From contig NZ_VOHC01000021.1 of assembly GCF_007859275.1 (NCBI RefSeq), positions 62,001 to 126,000 of the forward strand: a DNA stretch of 64,000 nt, given 5' to 3'. Every line of letters starts with the position of its first letter. The stretch's first letter is position 1. Made by a program: the position numbers and the translations under genes. Shown here piece by piece: positions 27,946 through 37,244 of the stretch. Source of the stretch: Planomicrobium sp. CPCC 101079. Its GTDB lineage: Bacteria > Bacillota > Bacilli > Bacillales_A > Planococcaceae. The notes under the pieces were generated by a model, which saw only the letters and a program-made list of their open reading frames with translations, did no database searches and was not told the origin of the DNA.

Positions 27946-28299
27946 CTATGCTTCTATATGTTCAAATCTCATGTAAACCCATGCCTCGTATGCGCCAGTT
28001 TCTTCATCTTTTGAGGGAATCGGATTTCCTTCCCGCTCACACCAGCTTCCCTGCAAAGCAGTAATACTAGATGCTTCACGCTCTAATAAATTCATACAGG
28101 AAATAAGACCAGACATGGCCGCCCCTTCATCTTTGGAGCGGTAAATCATTTGGATACGGGAAAAGCCAAACCCGCCCGCAGAACGAACGAGTAGGCCTTC
28201 TGTGATGTTTAATTGAAACGTGTTAGCGTCCACGTGAACATCAGTGTTTTCTTTAAAGAAGCGCCGAATTGGTGGAATGGGATCTACATATTCAATCAT
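27946..28299 (-). CDS. Probable tail terminator protein
   Basis: 117 aa between the gp10-like gene and the tail tube genes, the standard place of the tail terminator that caps the tube before joining the head. Content such as LNITEGLLVRSAGGFGFSRI and EAWVYMRFEHIEA is compatible. Assignment is mostly positional. Confidence 0.55.
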   Translation of the reverse strand: MIEYVDPIPPIRRFFKENTDVHVDANTFQLNITEGLLVRSAGGFGFSRIQMIYRSKDEGAAMSGLISCMNLLEREASSITALQGSWCEREGNPIPSKDEETGAYEAWVYMRFEHIEA

Positions 28300-28309
28300 T
28301 CAATCCCTC

Positions 28310-28729
28310 CTATAGCCCGAGCCTTGATTTAAGTTGATGCTCTGCCACTTGATTCATCCGTGTTTGAGCTCGGTCCAATCCTCTGGCCATAATGTTGTAT
28401 TTCTTTTCTAAGGGAGCGGCATAAGCGACTGCTGAACCGATTTTCAAGGTGGTCGTGTCCCGATTAGACGCTATTTCATTAACCACGTCAGCTTCAGTTG
28501 CTTGAACAGTCCCAATTCTGGTGATGTAGCCAATCGAATTGACGAATAACCCGGTATCGATATGATCATCTTCTCGGACGATTTCTTTCGTTTCATCGGC
28601 CCATACCATCCCAGCTGCTTCGACCGCTTTCTCACGAGCATCCCTCATCTTAGAATCAGTGAAATTCTGTATAATGCTTTGATCAATTTGGAAATTGAAA
28701 TTCAAGCTGCCATTAGCCACTTGAATCAC
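28310..28729 (-). CDS. HK97 gp10-like neck protein
   Basis: 139 aa. AREKAVEAAGMVWADETKEI, HIDTGLFVNSI and KIGSAVAYAAPLEKKYN are typical of the gp10-like minor structural protein family. It overlaps the head closure gene by 17 bases. Confidence 0.72.
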   Translation of the reverse strand: MIQVANGSLNFNFQIDQSIIQNFTDSKMRDAREKAVEAAGMVWADETKEIVREDDHIDTGLFVNSIGYITRIGTVQATEADVVNEIASNRDTTTLKIGSAVAYAAPLEKKYNIMARGLDRAQTRMNQVAEHQLKSRLGL

Positions 28730-29084
28730 TCTCCTTTTTTAACGTGATTTCATGATGATGGATTCGCCTTTTACCGTATGCTGGTTTGCTGTCTTCCATC
28801 ACAAAAGAGCCTTCCAGAATAACGTTCCCTTGTTTATCACGAATCTCTTTAAAACGGGTATTTTCATCGAATAGCGAATCCGGACCTAAAAAAAGCATGT
28901 TCTTTGTGATTGAATCGGTGCTATAAGTATCCGAAGTGACCGTTTGTTGAATAAGATCCGCTCGACAGGGAACATTCTTTTTTACAACGTCTTTATAAAT
29001 AGGTTTTCCGTATTCGGTTTCTCCTATGTGTTGTCCAGGAGTAACCGTTGTACAGGAATGAATCAATAAGCGCCGAAGACTCAT
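28713..29084 (-). CDS. Head closure (stopper) protein
   Basis: 123 aa, beta-rich (KNVPCRADLIQQTVTSDTYS, NMLFLGPDSLFDENTRFKEI), SPP1 gp16-like position after the adaptor gene. It would gate DNA at the connector. Start overlaps the adaptor stop. Confidence 0.6.
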   Translation of the reverse strand: MSLRRLLIHSCTTVTPGQHIGETEYGKPIYKDVVKKNVPCRADLIQQTVTSDTYSTDSITKNMLFLGPDSLFDENTRFKEIRDKQGNVILEGSFVMEDSKPAYGKRRIHHHEITLKKESDSSG

Positions 29085-29497
29085 CGAATCCCTCCGCTCG
29101 GTCGAGAAGCGAAAAAGATTAGCGGCTTTGCTGCGGCAGACGGACGCAACGACAAAAGGATGTGGTCTAGTTCTACCACACCCGTCGTTTCCCCTGGATT
29201 CGCATTCTTTTTTGTGTAAGAATACGAACCCAATTTCTCTGATTGCACGTTATCGAATGCTTCTTCCTTCATATCCGGCTGATCTTGGAACCAAAGGAAT
29301 TCCACAAGGAGAACTGTTGCCGTTTTTAAGTCTTCTAGTTTCTCGCTATTTGTCTCTTCAGCAAAGCTTCGGCCAGTGAATCGGCGAATCCACGCTTCCG
29401 CTCGCTTAATCAAGTCTTGGATTTTGTTGTCATCCAAAGCAATGATTTCGTCAAATGATACCCGCTCCTTCACCTCAGTGACCGTTGCAAATGCCAT
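29081..29497 (-). CDS. Head-tail adaptor protein, gp6/gp15-like
   Basis: 138 aa, helical N-terminal half (ATVTEVKERVSFDEIIALDD, LIKRAEAWIRRFTGRSF) as in HK97 gp6 and SPP1 gp15 adaptors that bind the portal. Directly downstream of the capsid block. Confidence 0.7.
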   Translation of the reverse strand: MAFATVTEVKERVSFDEIIALDDNKIQDLIKRAEAWIRRFTGRSFAEETNSEKLEDLKTATVLLVEFLWFQDQPDMKEEAFDNVQSEKLGSYSYTKKNANPGETTGVVELDHILLSLRPSAAAKPLIFFASRPSGGIR

Positions 29498-29498
29498 G

Positions 29499-29849
29499 TT
29501 ACTTCACCTCAACGATAAAACCGGAGCGGATATAGCCTGCGAGGAATGGCGACGGACTCTCTGGCAGCTCTTTCTCTTGGTCTCCAATTAAGGTAAAGCC
29601 GACTTCCTGATAAGAAGTTTTAGAATCAGCGAGTTTGTATTTCTTCTTGGCTGGTTCTTCAGTGGTTGTTTTGGCGACTTCAGGCTCACTATCTAGTGGA
29701 GCTTCAGGAGGAGCGGAATTCTCCGCTCTCAAATCTGCCTGCAGCTGGTCCAACTCTTCCTGCGTATGCTCTTCTTTTAATTTCTCTGCATCGTACCCTT
29801 TATCGGGAAACTCAGCGACGATTTCTTTTGCTGTATCGATTTTAGCCAT
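29499..29849 (-). CDS. Small protein after the capsid gene
   Basis: About 116 aa. An N-terminal HeH/LEM-like helical segment (EKLKEEHTQEELDQLQADLR) is followed by an acidic Pro/Glu linker and a C-terminal beta domain (FLAGYIRSGFIVEVK). GGAGG eight bases upstream supports the start at 29849; the frame is open to 29876. Function unknown; such proteins occur between capsid and adaptor genes. Confidence 0.55.
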   Translation of the reverse strand: MAKIDTAKEIVAEFPDKGYDAEKLKEEHTQEELDQLQADLRAENSAPPEAPLDSEPEVAKTTTEEPAKKKYKLADSKTSYQEVGFTLIGDQEKELPESPSPFLAGYIRSGFIVEVK

Positions 29850-29862
29850 TAGGGCTGCCTCC

Positions 29863-30954
29863 TTATCGTGCTGCATCCAATGTCAGGATTAGACGAGCAT
29901 CCGTATTGAATGGCACGTAGTCTGATGTTTTCGTAGCGTAAGACCCTTCAACCTGTGTCTTCACGTTGCGTTCGTTCTCAACAGAGAATGGTTTGAATGA
30001 ATACTCAGCAAGTGCTGAAGTCGTATCGACCAACATGATGCGGTTATCCGGAATCTGATCCGAGATGAATGGAGTCGTATTCAAGACATTTGGCATGTTG
30101 CCCTCTTTCAATTCATTCATGAAGATCAATGTGCCATTCGCTTCTTTCTGAGTCGCCCAAGCCTCGGCCGTTTTCAAGTTCATGGCGCAGCGGTTGAATG
30201 ACAATCCGTATTTCTGGTTGTGGTATTGCGTCGCATACCAGATATCCGACAGCTTCCAGTCGTTCGCTGTTTTAACACCCATTGTTTTCGGTGCATCAGA
30301 TCCGTCTTTGAAGTAACCGTTCAACAAGCGATGAATAGCCACTTTCTCGTCAGTGCGCCCAATTTGACGACCGCGTTCCAGCAAGTGCAACGCAAGTAAA
30401 TCAAAGCGCATAGAGCGTGCTTCATCGGTGATTTCGATACCCGCTCCGCGTTTGTGAACAAAGATGGTTTTGTCTTGGTTCAGCTTGATCGTCGCAACCG
30501 GAATTGGAGCGGCCTGGCCAATTTTCTTCATGTCCAGCTCATCGTTCTCGCCCGTTTCACGCGTGTAATACTGGTAGCTCATCTGGTCCATCGGGATGGT
30601 TTTCGCCACCAATTCGCCGGCGCGGCCAGCTGCTTCATAGCCCTGACGGAATCCGTCTTCCAATACGGCATTGAATAGCGGTTTCGTATTGTCGTTCGCA
30701 TAAAGCTCCCGGACTTGATGTGCCCCAATATTTTCAATACCTAATGCACGGATGGCATCTTTCACTGTTAATCCTTCGCTTGCTAGATACGAGCGGAAGG
30801 TAAGTGAATCATTCTTGGTCATCAAGTCATCTGCTAGACCTGAAATGGCACGGTCCTTTTGAACCGCCGTTTTCATAGCTGAGCGAAGATCACCGCCGTT
30901 CTTAAATTCGACGATTTCGCCGCGTGAGTTTTTAAATTTACCTGTAAAATTCAT
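29863..30954 (-). CDS. Major capsid protein, HK97 fold
   Basis: 363 aa, the largest protein in the head block after portal and protease. The N-terminal helix (SRGEIVEFKNGGDLRSAMKT), the E-loop-like AATIPVATIKLNQDKTIFVHKRG region (quoted in part: PVATIKLNQDKTIF) and GAGIEITDEARSMRFDLLAL fit capsid proteins of Bacillales siphoviruses. Position after the decoration-like gene and before the neck genes supports it. Confidence 0.85.
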   Translation of the reverse strand: MNFTGKFKNSRGEIVEFKNGGDLRSAMKTAVQKDRAISGLADDLMTKNDSLTFRSYLASEGLTVKDAIRALGIENIGAHQVRELYANDNTKPLFNAVLEDGFRQGYEAAGRAGELVAKTIPMDQMSYQYYTRETGENDELDMKKIGQAAPIPVATIKLNQDKTIFVHKRGAGIEITDEARSMRFDLLALHLLERGRQIGRTDEKVAIHRLLNGYFKDGSDAPKTMGVKTANDWKLSDIWYATQYHNQKYGLSFNRCAMNLKTAEAWATQKEANGTLIFMNELKEGNMPNVLNTTPFISDQIPDNRIMLVDTTSALAEYSFKPFSVENERNVKTQVEGSYATKTSDYVPFNTDARLILTLDAAR

Positions 30955-30969
30955 TCGTCTTTTCCCCCT

Positions 30970-31356
30970 TTACGGAATTAATACTTCTACTTTTTGTCTA
31001 ACTGTATCTACTTTGACCACATAAGTTCCGTTGGCCGCTGCTGCCGCTCGTACTCCGCCAGCTCCGTCTGCTTCTACTGAGTTTCCTACAGCAATTGCTC
31101 CAGTGTATTTAACTGCAACGTTGCGAGAGAAACCAGCAGCATGAACGCCAAGCGGTGTTTCTACATCACGCGCAGTGTCTTTTGATACCAATTGAACAGC
31201 CTCGCCTGCTGCCGCTCTACGCGCTTGATATGGGCCCGTATTAGCCAGAACCAAGATATCTCCCGGCATAATTGGGTTTTCTGGTGTAGCGTCTGTCGCA
31301 AAAACTGTTAAAGAAAGTCCAAAGCTATCTGGTAAAACTCCACCGATTTGATCCAT
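30970..31356 (-). CDS. Capsid decoration/cement-like protein
   Basis: 128 aa, beta-rich, Ala/Gly/Val-rich (PIMPGDILVLANTGPYQARR, AVKYTGAIAVGNSVEADGAG). The size and place between protease/scaffold and capsid genes match DUF2190-type head decoration proteins. Confidence 0.65.
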   Translation of the reverse strand: MDQIGGVLPDSFGLSLTVFATDATPENPIMPGDILVLANTGPYQARRAAAGEAVQLVSKDTARDVETPLGVHAAGFSRNVAVKYTGAIAVGNSVEADGAGGVRAAAAANGTYVVKVDTVRQKVEVLIP

Positions 31357-31817
31357 TATTCATTGCCTCCTTTGTATGCTTCCGATACGTAGATTTTTTC
31401 TCCATTTTCATCGATATGGCGACCGCCTACATTATCAGGCTCGCTTTGACGCCCTGGTGTGAAGCGCTGCTTCGTCATGCCGTCATATGATTCAATTTCG
31501 CCTTTGATGAATTCGATATCCGCAGAACGGATCAACATATTTTTATAAGGCTCCGATTTAAAGCCTTCGCCTTGTGCACGGACACGGGATTCAACTGCTT
31601 TGTCGACTAGATCAGCCAAATACTGGCGCCCTTGCTCCGCTTCCGTTTTCAGTTGTTTCACGCCTTCTGGTGTAGCGGCATCGCCTAATTCATTGCGGAT
31701 TGCAATGTCGTCTGGCTGACGGAATGTTTCCCCCTCCGTTGCCAGCACCTCAAATACGGCCCGCTTTTCAATTTTGTTTTCTTTCAAATCACTTCTCAGT
31801 TGTTCCAATAGATTCAT
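31356..31817 (-). CDS. Nested scaffold protein, in-frame internal start
   Basis: An in-frame ATG inside the protease gene is preceded by two Shine-Dalgarno-like sequences, AAAGGAGG (11 bases away) and GGAG (5 bases away). The product would be the 153-aa helical tail (MNLLEQLRSDLKENKIEKRA onward), the same layout as lambda C/Nu3. Inferred, not proven. Confidence 0.6.
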   Translation of the reverse strand: MNLLEQLRSDLKENKIEKRAVFEVLATEGETFRQPDDIAIRNELGDAATPEGVKQLKTEAEQGRQYLADLVDKAVESRVRAQGEGFKSEPYKNMLIRSADIEFIKGEIESYDGMTKQRFTPGRQSEPDNVGGRHIDENGEKIYVSEAYKGGNE

Positions 31818-32564
31818 ATTGGCTCCTACCTCCTTTTGCTTAATTAAAAAAGAGCGGCTTCCATTGTCCAAGCGGACGTTGAATCGCTGCTCTAATCGAT
31901 GTACTTTGTCTAATGCCAGTTCGCCCTGTTGTGCGTATTGTCGTGCTTTGTCGATGTATGCGCCTGGCGTAGCGCCTTTGTAGACGGTTGATACTTCTCG
32001 CAATCGTGCATCAACAATCCATGCAAACGACATGCGGCTATGTTCATCTTCGAGTCCTGGAATATGTGGACAATCCGAATCCCATAAATCCTTTCCACAG
32101 CTTCCGCACCGGTACGAGCCACCGCCAAAGCCGACCGACATATCACGGATAATACCCGCTCGGATTTGTCGAATTGTGTCGTCTGTTTTATTGCCATTTA
32201 CCGTCAATCCACGCATGATGTACCAACTACCACGAACACTGCTAGAAATTCCGGATTCATCACCAGTCGTGATAACTTCGCCATCATAGGAGCGGCCATA
32301 TGGATTCACATGGATGTTATGCCCTTCTTGCAAGGAAACGCCGTTCTTCAAATCGTCCGCATAATTGCGAAGCGTCGTTGTCGGATCCATGCGGGTAAAG
32401 TAGGCATCCATACGGTCATTGGAGCAATTCCCACTGAAGGTGAAAACGTCCTCAGCTGATACTGGATCCAGCGTGTGCCGGTTGATTTTTTCCAAGTCGA
32501 TATCTTGGTCCGGCGTCAGGATAACACGGGCCGGCAAATGCAAAATGTTGCTGACTTCCCCCAA
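31356..32564 (-). CDS. Prohead maturation protease with C-terminal scaffold domain
   Basis: 402 aa. Residues about 40-235 resemble the HK97-type prohead protease: LQEGHNIHVNPYGRSYDGEV carries a candidate catalytic His and RLREVSTVYKGATPGAYID the candidate Ser. A small Cys cluster (YRCGSCGKDLWDSDCPH) sits near residue 155. The C-terminal 153 residues are helical and scaffold-like and have their own internal start. The protease cleaves scaffold during head maturation. Confidence 0.8.
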   Translation of the reverse strand: MGEVSNILHLPARVILTPDQDIDLEKINRHTLDPVSAEDVFTFSGNCSNDRMDAYFTRMDPTTTLRNYADDLKNGVSLQEGHNIHVNPYGRSYDGEVITTGDESGISSSVRGSWYIMRGLTVNGNKTDDTIRQIRAGIIRDMSVGFGGGSYRCGSCGKDLWDSDCPHIPGLEDEHSRMSFAWIVDARLREVSTVYKGATPGAYIDKARQYAQQGELALDKVHRLEQRFNVRLDNGSRSFLIKQKEVGANMNLLEQLRSDLKENKIEKRAVFEVLATEGETFRQPDDIAIRNELGDAATPEGVKQLKTEAEQGRQYLADLVDKAVESRVRAQGEGFKSEPYKNMLIRSADIEFIKGEIESYDGMTKQRFTPGRQSEPDNVGGRHIDENGEKIYVSEAYKGGNE

Positions 32565-32566
32565 AT

Positions 32567-34780
32567 TTATTCACCTCCTCTCAATAAGTGTTCTTCACCT
32601 TGTAGAATCCGCTTATACCAACAACGGCACTGAATTACGTTAGAAGCTGATGCACCCATGGAAGAATCTCCCGGGAACATCAGCTCTTCGACTTGCCCTT
32701 TTCCGTTTTCCACTCGAAACGGTTCATCAAAAGCGACGACTTGATCATTAGCTTTTTGGTGCCCTGGTCGAGTACGGTCTTGTTTAGCAGAACGCCAAAT
32801 CTTACCTATAACCAAGCCACTTTGCCGGTCGGAATCGTTCTGTCCAGTACGAGCCGCTCCGAGCATTTCTGTTCGGGCTATGACTCGAGCTCTAGCTTTA
32901 CTGAACCCCTCGTCTTCCTGTAATGCCTTTGCCGCTTTATCAATGCTATATTTACCTTCAGCGACCACATCCCAAAGGGACATGATGACACGCTCGTCCG
33001 TCGCGTCCTGTATGAATTCAGCCGAGCGGCGGGAGCGGTCACTTAATGCGCGTAATAGTACTTCGTCCTGCGAATTGAAAACAACATCTGCATCGAACGT
33101 CAATGCGCTCACTTCTCCCGCTGTCACAGCAGCCAGCGTCATCCAGTCTTGCCCCAGTTCATTCCACAAGGCTAATTGTTCAGAACTGTCATAAAGGATA
33201 TTGCTCTCCACCCAGTCGCGGAAAACTTCAATTGCCTCTTCATCCGAACTTAATGGAGTGCCAGCCGCCTTCATTCGTGCAATGTATTCTTTCCGTTGGT
33301 ACTCCAAGAAGCGGCCGAATGCATCTTCAGCCTGGTCTGTAATCTCAGCAACTTGCTCGGCCCAGGGCTCTTCCGTTTCGCCGATGAATGCCTCTGCGCC
33401 TTCTTCTACTTCATCATCGGCTCGGTTCTTTCCCATCATTCGGGTAGCGCTTGTCGGTGGTCTGAATTGATTTAAGACTGGATTTGTAGGTGTTCCCACT
33501 GCATCATGCCCTACAATCTCATTGGCTGCTTCATTGTTATCAATCCATCCTTGTTGAACCTGTGTAATTATGGTGCTGGTGCGCAATTGCTCTGCCTGCG
33601 CTTCAAGCATGGCATTACGTACTGGAATGTCATTGAACGTTACCTTGGCACGTCCTTGAAACCCCTGTATCTGCAGGTAAACGTTAAAAGACCGCTCCAT
33701 TAGGCGCTTAATCGTTCGCTGGATGCTTTTCACACCCGCTACGAATATTTGCCATTGGACGGTCCCATGTGTTTCAGTTGTGCCTTCATTGCGGCCTAAG
33801 AGAATCGGCAGCATCTTCAGAGCGGAAACGATTTGCTGATTGATAACCTCGATGACTCGAGTCGCATCCATCGACTTGCTACCCGCTCCGCCTGCTGTTG
33901 TGACCTTGACCGAATCGGTATGGATGAAATCCGCGTCAGGTTCTAACTCAGAGAATTGTTTCTCAACGCTACCAACAAATTGCTGAACAAACTTCTGCAC
34001 TTCTTCGCCGTCATGCTTAATTTCATCGGGCAGTGCGTTCATGATTGCTTCTTCTACGATAGAAATATCAAAGCGTTCATAACCTTGATGGTGAATAACC
34101 CGCTGCAAATCTTTTAGCACCTGCACTTGGAAGAAAACAATCTGCAAAATCGGCAGGAGCGGCGAACGTCCGTATGGATCTCCAACATCCGGGTCTAGCG
34201 GATAATAAAAAACAGTCTCCGGATTCAATACTTTGAGTGATCCGTCAGACTGCTTCTGTACCATTTCGATTTTATTTTCTTTATTCCGCAAGAAATCGAT
34301 GGTCGTTGCTTCGACAACATGAATATCCACCACGTCGTCCAGGTTCTCCGTCAATTCCACTTCTGCAGCAAATCCGCCGCTTGTGTAGCCTGCCATCGTC
34401 CAAACGCCTACTAGCTGGTCCATCCCACCGCCGTATAACAAGCCGACACGTTTCGCCAAAGCTTCAAGCTGTTCAGTCATGGCGTCATCAACCGTTCCAT
34501 CCGGCCGTTGCGCTTCTACTTCAAAGCCGCTATTGACCAAACGCTGTAGATTCCAAATGGCCATGCTGGCATCCGGATTCAAATCGCGAATTACCCGTAA
34601 GCTGTCAATGACTTCCTTCGAGCTGTATGATTTGCGGCTAAGAACCTTTTCATAAAGTCCCCATTGCTGCTCCCATTTGAATTCCGTTTGCTTGGTGCGT
34701 TTTGCACCAGCTGCAGCCGCTCTTACTTGTTGGCGCAGCTTCCGTTCTCGTTTCGGTTTAAACCAATCCATGAGTCCCAA
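32567..34780 (-). CDS. Portal protein fused to a MuF/SPP1 gp7-like head morphogenesis domain
   Basis: 737 aa. Residues about 1-470 are a portal (RDLNPDASMAIWNLQRLVNS, PLDPDVGDPYGRSPLLPILQ, GTVQWQIFVAGVKSIQRTIK). Residues about 560-737 carry the MuF signature: ARVIARTEMLGAARTGQN, KIWRSAKQDRTRPGHQKAND and NVIQCRCWYKRI. These are usually two adjacent genes. One frame reads through both without a stop or likely internal start. The portal forms the DNA gate; MuF proteins are minor head components. Confidence 0.88.
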   Translation of the reverse strand: MGLMDWFKPKRERKLRQQVRAAAAGAKRTKQTEFKWEQQWGLYEKVLSRKSYSSKEVIDSLRVIRDLNPDASMAIWNLQRLVNSGFEVEAQRPDGTVDDAMTEQLEALAKRVGLLYGGGMDQLVGVWTMAGYTSGGFAAEVELTENLDDVVDIHVVEATTIDFLRNKENKIEMVQKQSDGSLKVLNPETVFYYPLDPDVGDPYGRSPLLPILQIVFFQVQVLKDLQRVIHHQGYERFDISIVEEAIMNALPDEIKHDGEEVQKFVQQFVGSVEKQFSELEPDADFIHTDSVKVTTAGGAGSKSMDATRVIEVINQQIVSALKMLPILLGRNEGTTETHGTVQWQIFVAGVKSIQRTIKRLMERSFNVYLQIQGFQGRAKVTFNDIPVRNAMLEAQAEQLRTSTIITQVQQGWIDNNEAANEIVGHDAVGTPTNPVLNQFRPPTSATRMMGKNRADDEVEEGAEAFIGETEEPWAEQVAEITDQAEDAFGRFLEYQRKEYIARMKAAGTPLSSDEEAIEVFRDWVESNILYDSSEQLALWNELGQDWMTLAAVTAGEVSALTFDADVVFNSQDEVLLRALSDRSRRSAEFIQDATDERVIMSLWDVVAEGKYSIDKAAKALQEDEGFSKARARVIARTEMLGAARTGQNDSDRQSGLVIGKIWRSAKQDRTRPGHQKANDQVVAFDEPFRVENGKGQVEELMFPGDSSMGASASNVIQCRCWYKRILQGEEHLLRGGE

Positions 34781-34784
34781 TCAC

Positions 34785-36209
34785 TCACCCCCTCTTTACT
34801 CCGCCGATCATTGGCGGCAATACGTGCTTTTTCTCTTCCGGCGCTTCATGCCAGCGAGATAATGCTTGTGTCATGCTATCAACGTCATCATCGTTCTTGC
34901 CGAACGGAAAAGTACTGAATTCCCCTACGTAATCATGTATCCAAGGGGCAATAGAGCCGTCGGGCAGATAAACGTTGCCCGCTTCCACCTCTGGGGACAC
35001 CGCTTGAGCTCGCACCACTTTCCCGCCTTTTGGATTCACCGGGATAAGGCCCGGTATTTCCTTTGTCAGCATCTCAATGACCGCGGTGCCGTTTGCCTTG
35101 TCCTCAATAAGTTTTGCTCTGGCTTGCGGCCATTTAGCGGACATGGTTCGAATAGCTTGCATCGTTCCCTTGATGCCCATCTTCTCTTTTACGCGGTCCA
35201 ACAAATACTTATCCGCTCCAATGCGCCCCCATACTTGTCCAGAAACAAAGTCGGAGGTTTCAGCATCCTTGAACGTACAGTCCCAAGATTGAATGATTTC
35301 ATCAAAACGAGCGGGAGCCACTTTATAGAACTTCCACCACTCCCGTTTGAAGATGGTACCGCCTGCAGGAGCGGGACGTTGTTGATAAAGAGCGTTCCAT
35401 GTTCTGGTACCGACCTCGGTCATCTTATCCTTCGCCCATTTGGCATCATAACCGAGCTCTGCGCAAAGCGGCTCGCCAATTTCGCGGCCCAGCAAATCAT
35501 CTTCGTCTTCTGCAATGGCCGGCATGCGGATCCGCTCCCAATCATAGGGAGAACGTTCAAGCAATCGCCCGATTAAATCATCTTCATGCCAGCGCGTCAT
35601 AATGACAATGACAGAAGCACCTTTGTGTAAACGTGTGGATAATGTGGATTCCCATTCATCCCATACTTTGTCTCGAATGGTTTGGGAATTTGCCGCTTCC
35701 GAGTTTTTAAACGGGTCATCGATGATTAATAGGTCTGCCCCTTGGCCAGTAATGGAACCGCCGATACCCGTGGAAATCATACCGCCACCAAAACCAGCTA
35801 CATCCCAGTTACTTTGAGAAGCATTTATTTGAGACAGCTTCACATCGAATAGCTCTGGACCGTATTCTTCAAGCTTCGCCCGATTCAAGCGCCCAAACTT
35901 CTTGGCCAATGTATCCGAATAAGAAGCAGCAATAACCCGCTTCTCAGGACGTTTGGAAAGATAATAACTTGGAAAGCTCTCGGTAACAGTCATTGACTTC
36001 CCGTGCCGCGGTGGCATTTCGATGAACATATACTTCTGTTTGCCTCGAGCAATCGGTTCTAAGCGTTCAGCAATGTATTCAGTATGCCGAAAATGCTTGT
36101 AATTCCCTCGGTGGACATGGACCACATAATCGCGATAGGAGCGGCGAGCCAGTTCCGCCTGCGCTTGTCTAGCAATCTCTTCCCGCTGCTTATCCGTCAG
36201 TTTGAGCAA
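34785..36209 (-). CDS. terL: Terminase large subunit
   Basis: 474 aa DNA-packaging motor. Walker A is MPPRHGKSMT, Walker B LLIIDDPFK, coupling motif IVIMTRWHEDDL. The RNase H-like nuclease shows IQSWDCTFKD, LIEDKANGTAVIEML and DDDVDSMTQAL. It cuts concatemers and pumps DNA through the portal. Its start lies inside the end of the small subunit gene (20-bp overlap). Confidence 0.96.
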   Translation of the reverse strand: MLKLTDKQREEIARQAQAELARRSYRDYVVHVHRGNYKHFRHTEYIAERLEPIARGKQKYMFIEMPPRHGKSMTVTESFPSYYLSKRPEKRVIAASYSDTLAKKFGRLNRAKLEEYGPELFDVKLSQINASQSNWDVAGFGGGMISTGIGGSITGQGADLLIIDDPFKNSEAANSQTIRDKVWDEWESTLSTRLHKGASVIVIMTRWHEDDLIGRLLERSPYDWERIRMPAIAEDEDDLLGREIGEPLCAELGYDAKWAKDKMTEVGTRTWNALYQQRPAPAGGTIFKREWWKFYKVAPARFDEIIQSWDCTFKDAETSDFVSGQVWGRIGADKYLLDRVKEKMGIKGTMQAIRTMSAKWPQARAKLIEDKANGTAVIEMLTKEIPGLIPVNPKGGKVVRAQAVSPEVEAGNVYLPDGSIAPWIHDYVGEFSTFPFGKNDDDVDSMTQALSRWHEAPEEKKHVLPPMIGGVKRG

Positions 36210-36813
36210 GTTTCCTCAACTCCTCGACAGACAGGCCAGAGAGATCCAGCTTGTTTTCCAATCCGCCGCTGTGCTCGATTTCCTGTTTATCACGCCACTG
36301 TCCAGGCTTCCGGTTCTTCAGCCAGAAGATTTGAGCGGTAACATCAGGAGCCACTTGTTTGGCCACTCGCTTACTAACAACTTCCGCTGTTCGAGGAATG
36401 GATGCAATGAACCGAAGACGTTCCTCAGTAGTCGCTTTAGGATTCTGCTGATTGAACACGTCCAGTTCTGCATCAATCTTTTCGTCGTAAGCTTCACGGC
36501 CCACTTCAACGCTAATATAGGTGACTTCTTCATAATCGTATCCAAGAGCACGTTTAAGCAGCGCATTCTCTACCTGGCGATCAACGACTTCCTTGCCCTT
36601 TTTTAGGGTGTCCGAAATGTCCGGGTACTTCTTCTTCCACTCATTTAGTGTCGAGCGGCTAATACCGATATTATGAGCAATCTGTTCATCAGTTAATCCG
36701 TCTCTTGCCCATCCATTAAGGAGCGTTAATCCTTCTTCTGTAATCCATTCAAGGTACTTGCCTTTAGCCATCTTTCTACCACCCACTCTCGCGCTATTCG
36801 CTTTTTCAGACAT
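36190..36813 (-). CDS. terS: Terminase small subunit
   Basis: About 207 aa. An N-terminal HTH (DGLTDEQIAHNIGISRSTLN, EWKKKYPDISDTLKKGKEVV) followed by a central region and the C-terminal TAQIFWLKNRKPGQWRDKQE, the family signature. It recognises the packaging site. I put the start at 36813 (GGAGGT upstream); an earlier GTG at 36825 overlaps the Shine-Dalgarno. Confidence 0.93.
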   Translation of the reverse strand: MSEKANSARVGGRKMAKGKYLEWITEEGLTLLNGWARDGLTDEQIAHNIGISRSTLNEWKKKYPDISDTLKKGKEVVDRQVENALLKRALGYDYEEVTYISVEVGREAYDEKIDAELDVFNQQNPKATTEERLRFIASIPRTAEVVSKRVAKQVAPDVTAQIFWLKNRKPGQWRDKQEIEHSGGLENKLDLSGLSVEELRKLAQTDG

Positions 36814-36849
36814 AATAAAAAGCACCTCCGAAGAGATGCCACTTTCGCT

Positions 36850-37107
36850 TTATCTTATTTCATAAATTTTCGTTTTAGTACTAGGTATACGATGCGTTCT
36901 ACTGCTGTCATCTGCTGTTTTATGGACATAATTTTCTTTTATATCCACAACCCTATACCTCTTTTCATTATCGTGATGATTTAAATGCGTAGATCCACTG
37001 AGAATTATCACATTTCTATTCTCGAGCATAAACAAGTAAATTTCACGAGAAGAGTACATTTCATCAAGCTCTAAAGATTTTGGTACCTCATCTTCAAAAT
37101 AAGCCAT
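36850..37107 (-). CDS. Hypothetical phage protein before terminase
   Basis: 85 aa, AT-rich gene with a strong ribosome binding site (GGGAGGTGAAAGT). The sequence (EIYLFMLENRNVIILSGSTH, THRIPSTKTKIYEIR) gives no family I recognise. It is the first gene after the probable late promoter. Confidence 0.55.
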   Translation of the reverse strand: MAYFEDEVPKSLELDEMYSSREIYLFMLENRNVIILSGSTHLNHHDNEKRYRVVDIKENYVHKTADDSSRTHRIPSTKTKIYEIR

Positions 37108-37244
37108 ACTTTCACCTCCCGCTTAATTATATTCTCTGCGGAAGGAATGAAACCCTTTTATGTCAGTATAAACCACCCGAATTTTTCGGGGCTGTGGGAG
37201 GGACTGTTCTCTCGAACGCATCCCCTCTTTTTTTCTCCCCTTCA

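Noticed and set aside
37108-37244. cos or pac site next to terminase
   Set aside because: The position is right and there is a small hairpin, but I see no recognisable cohesive-end or pac signature, so I do not annotate it.
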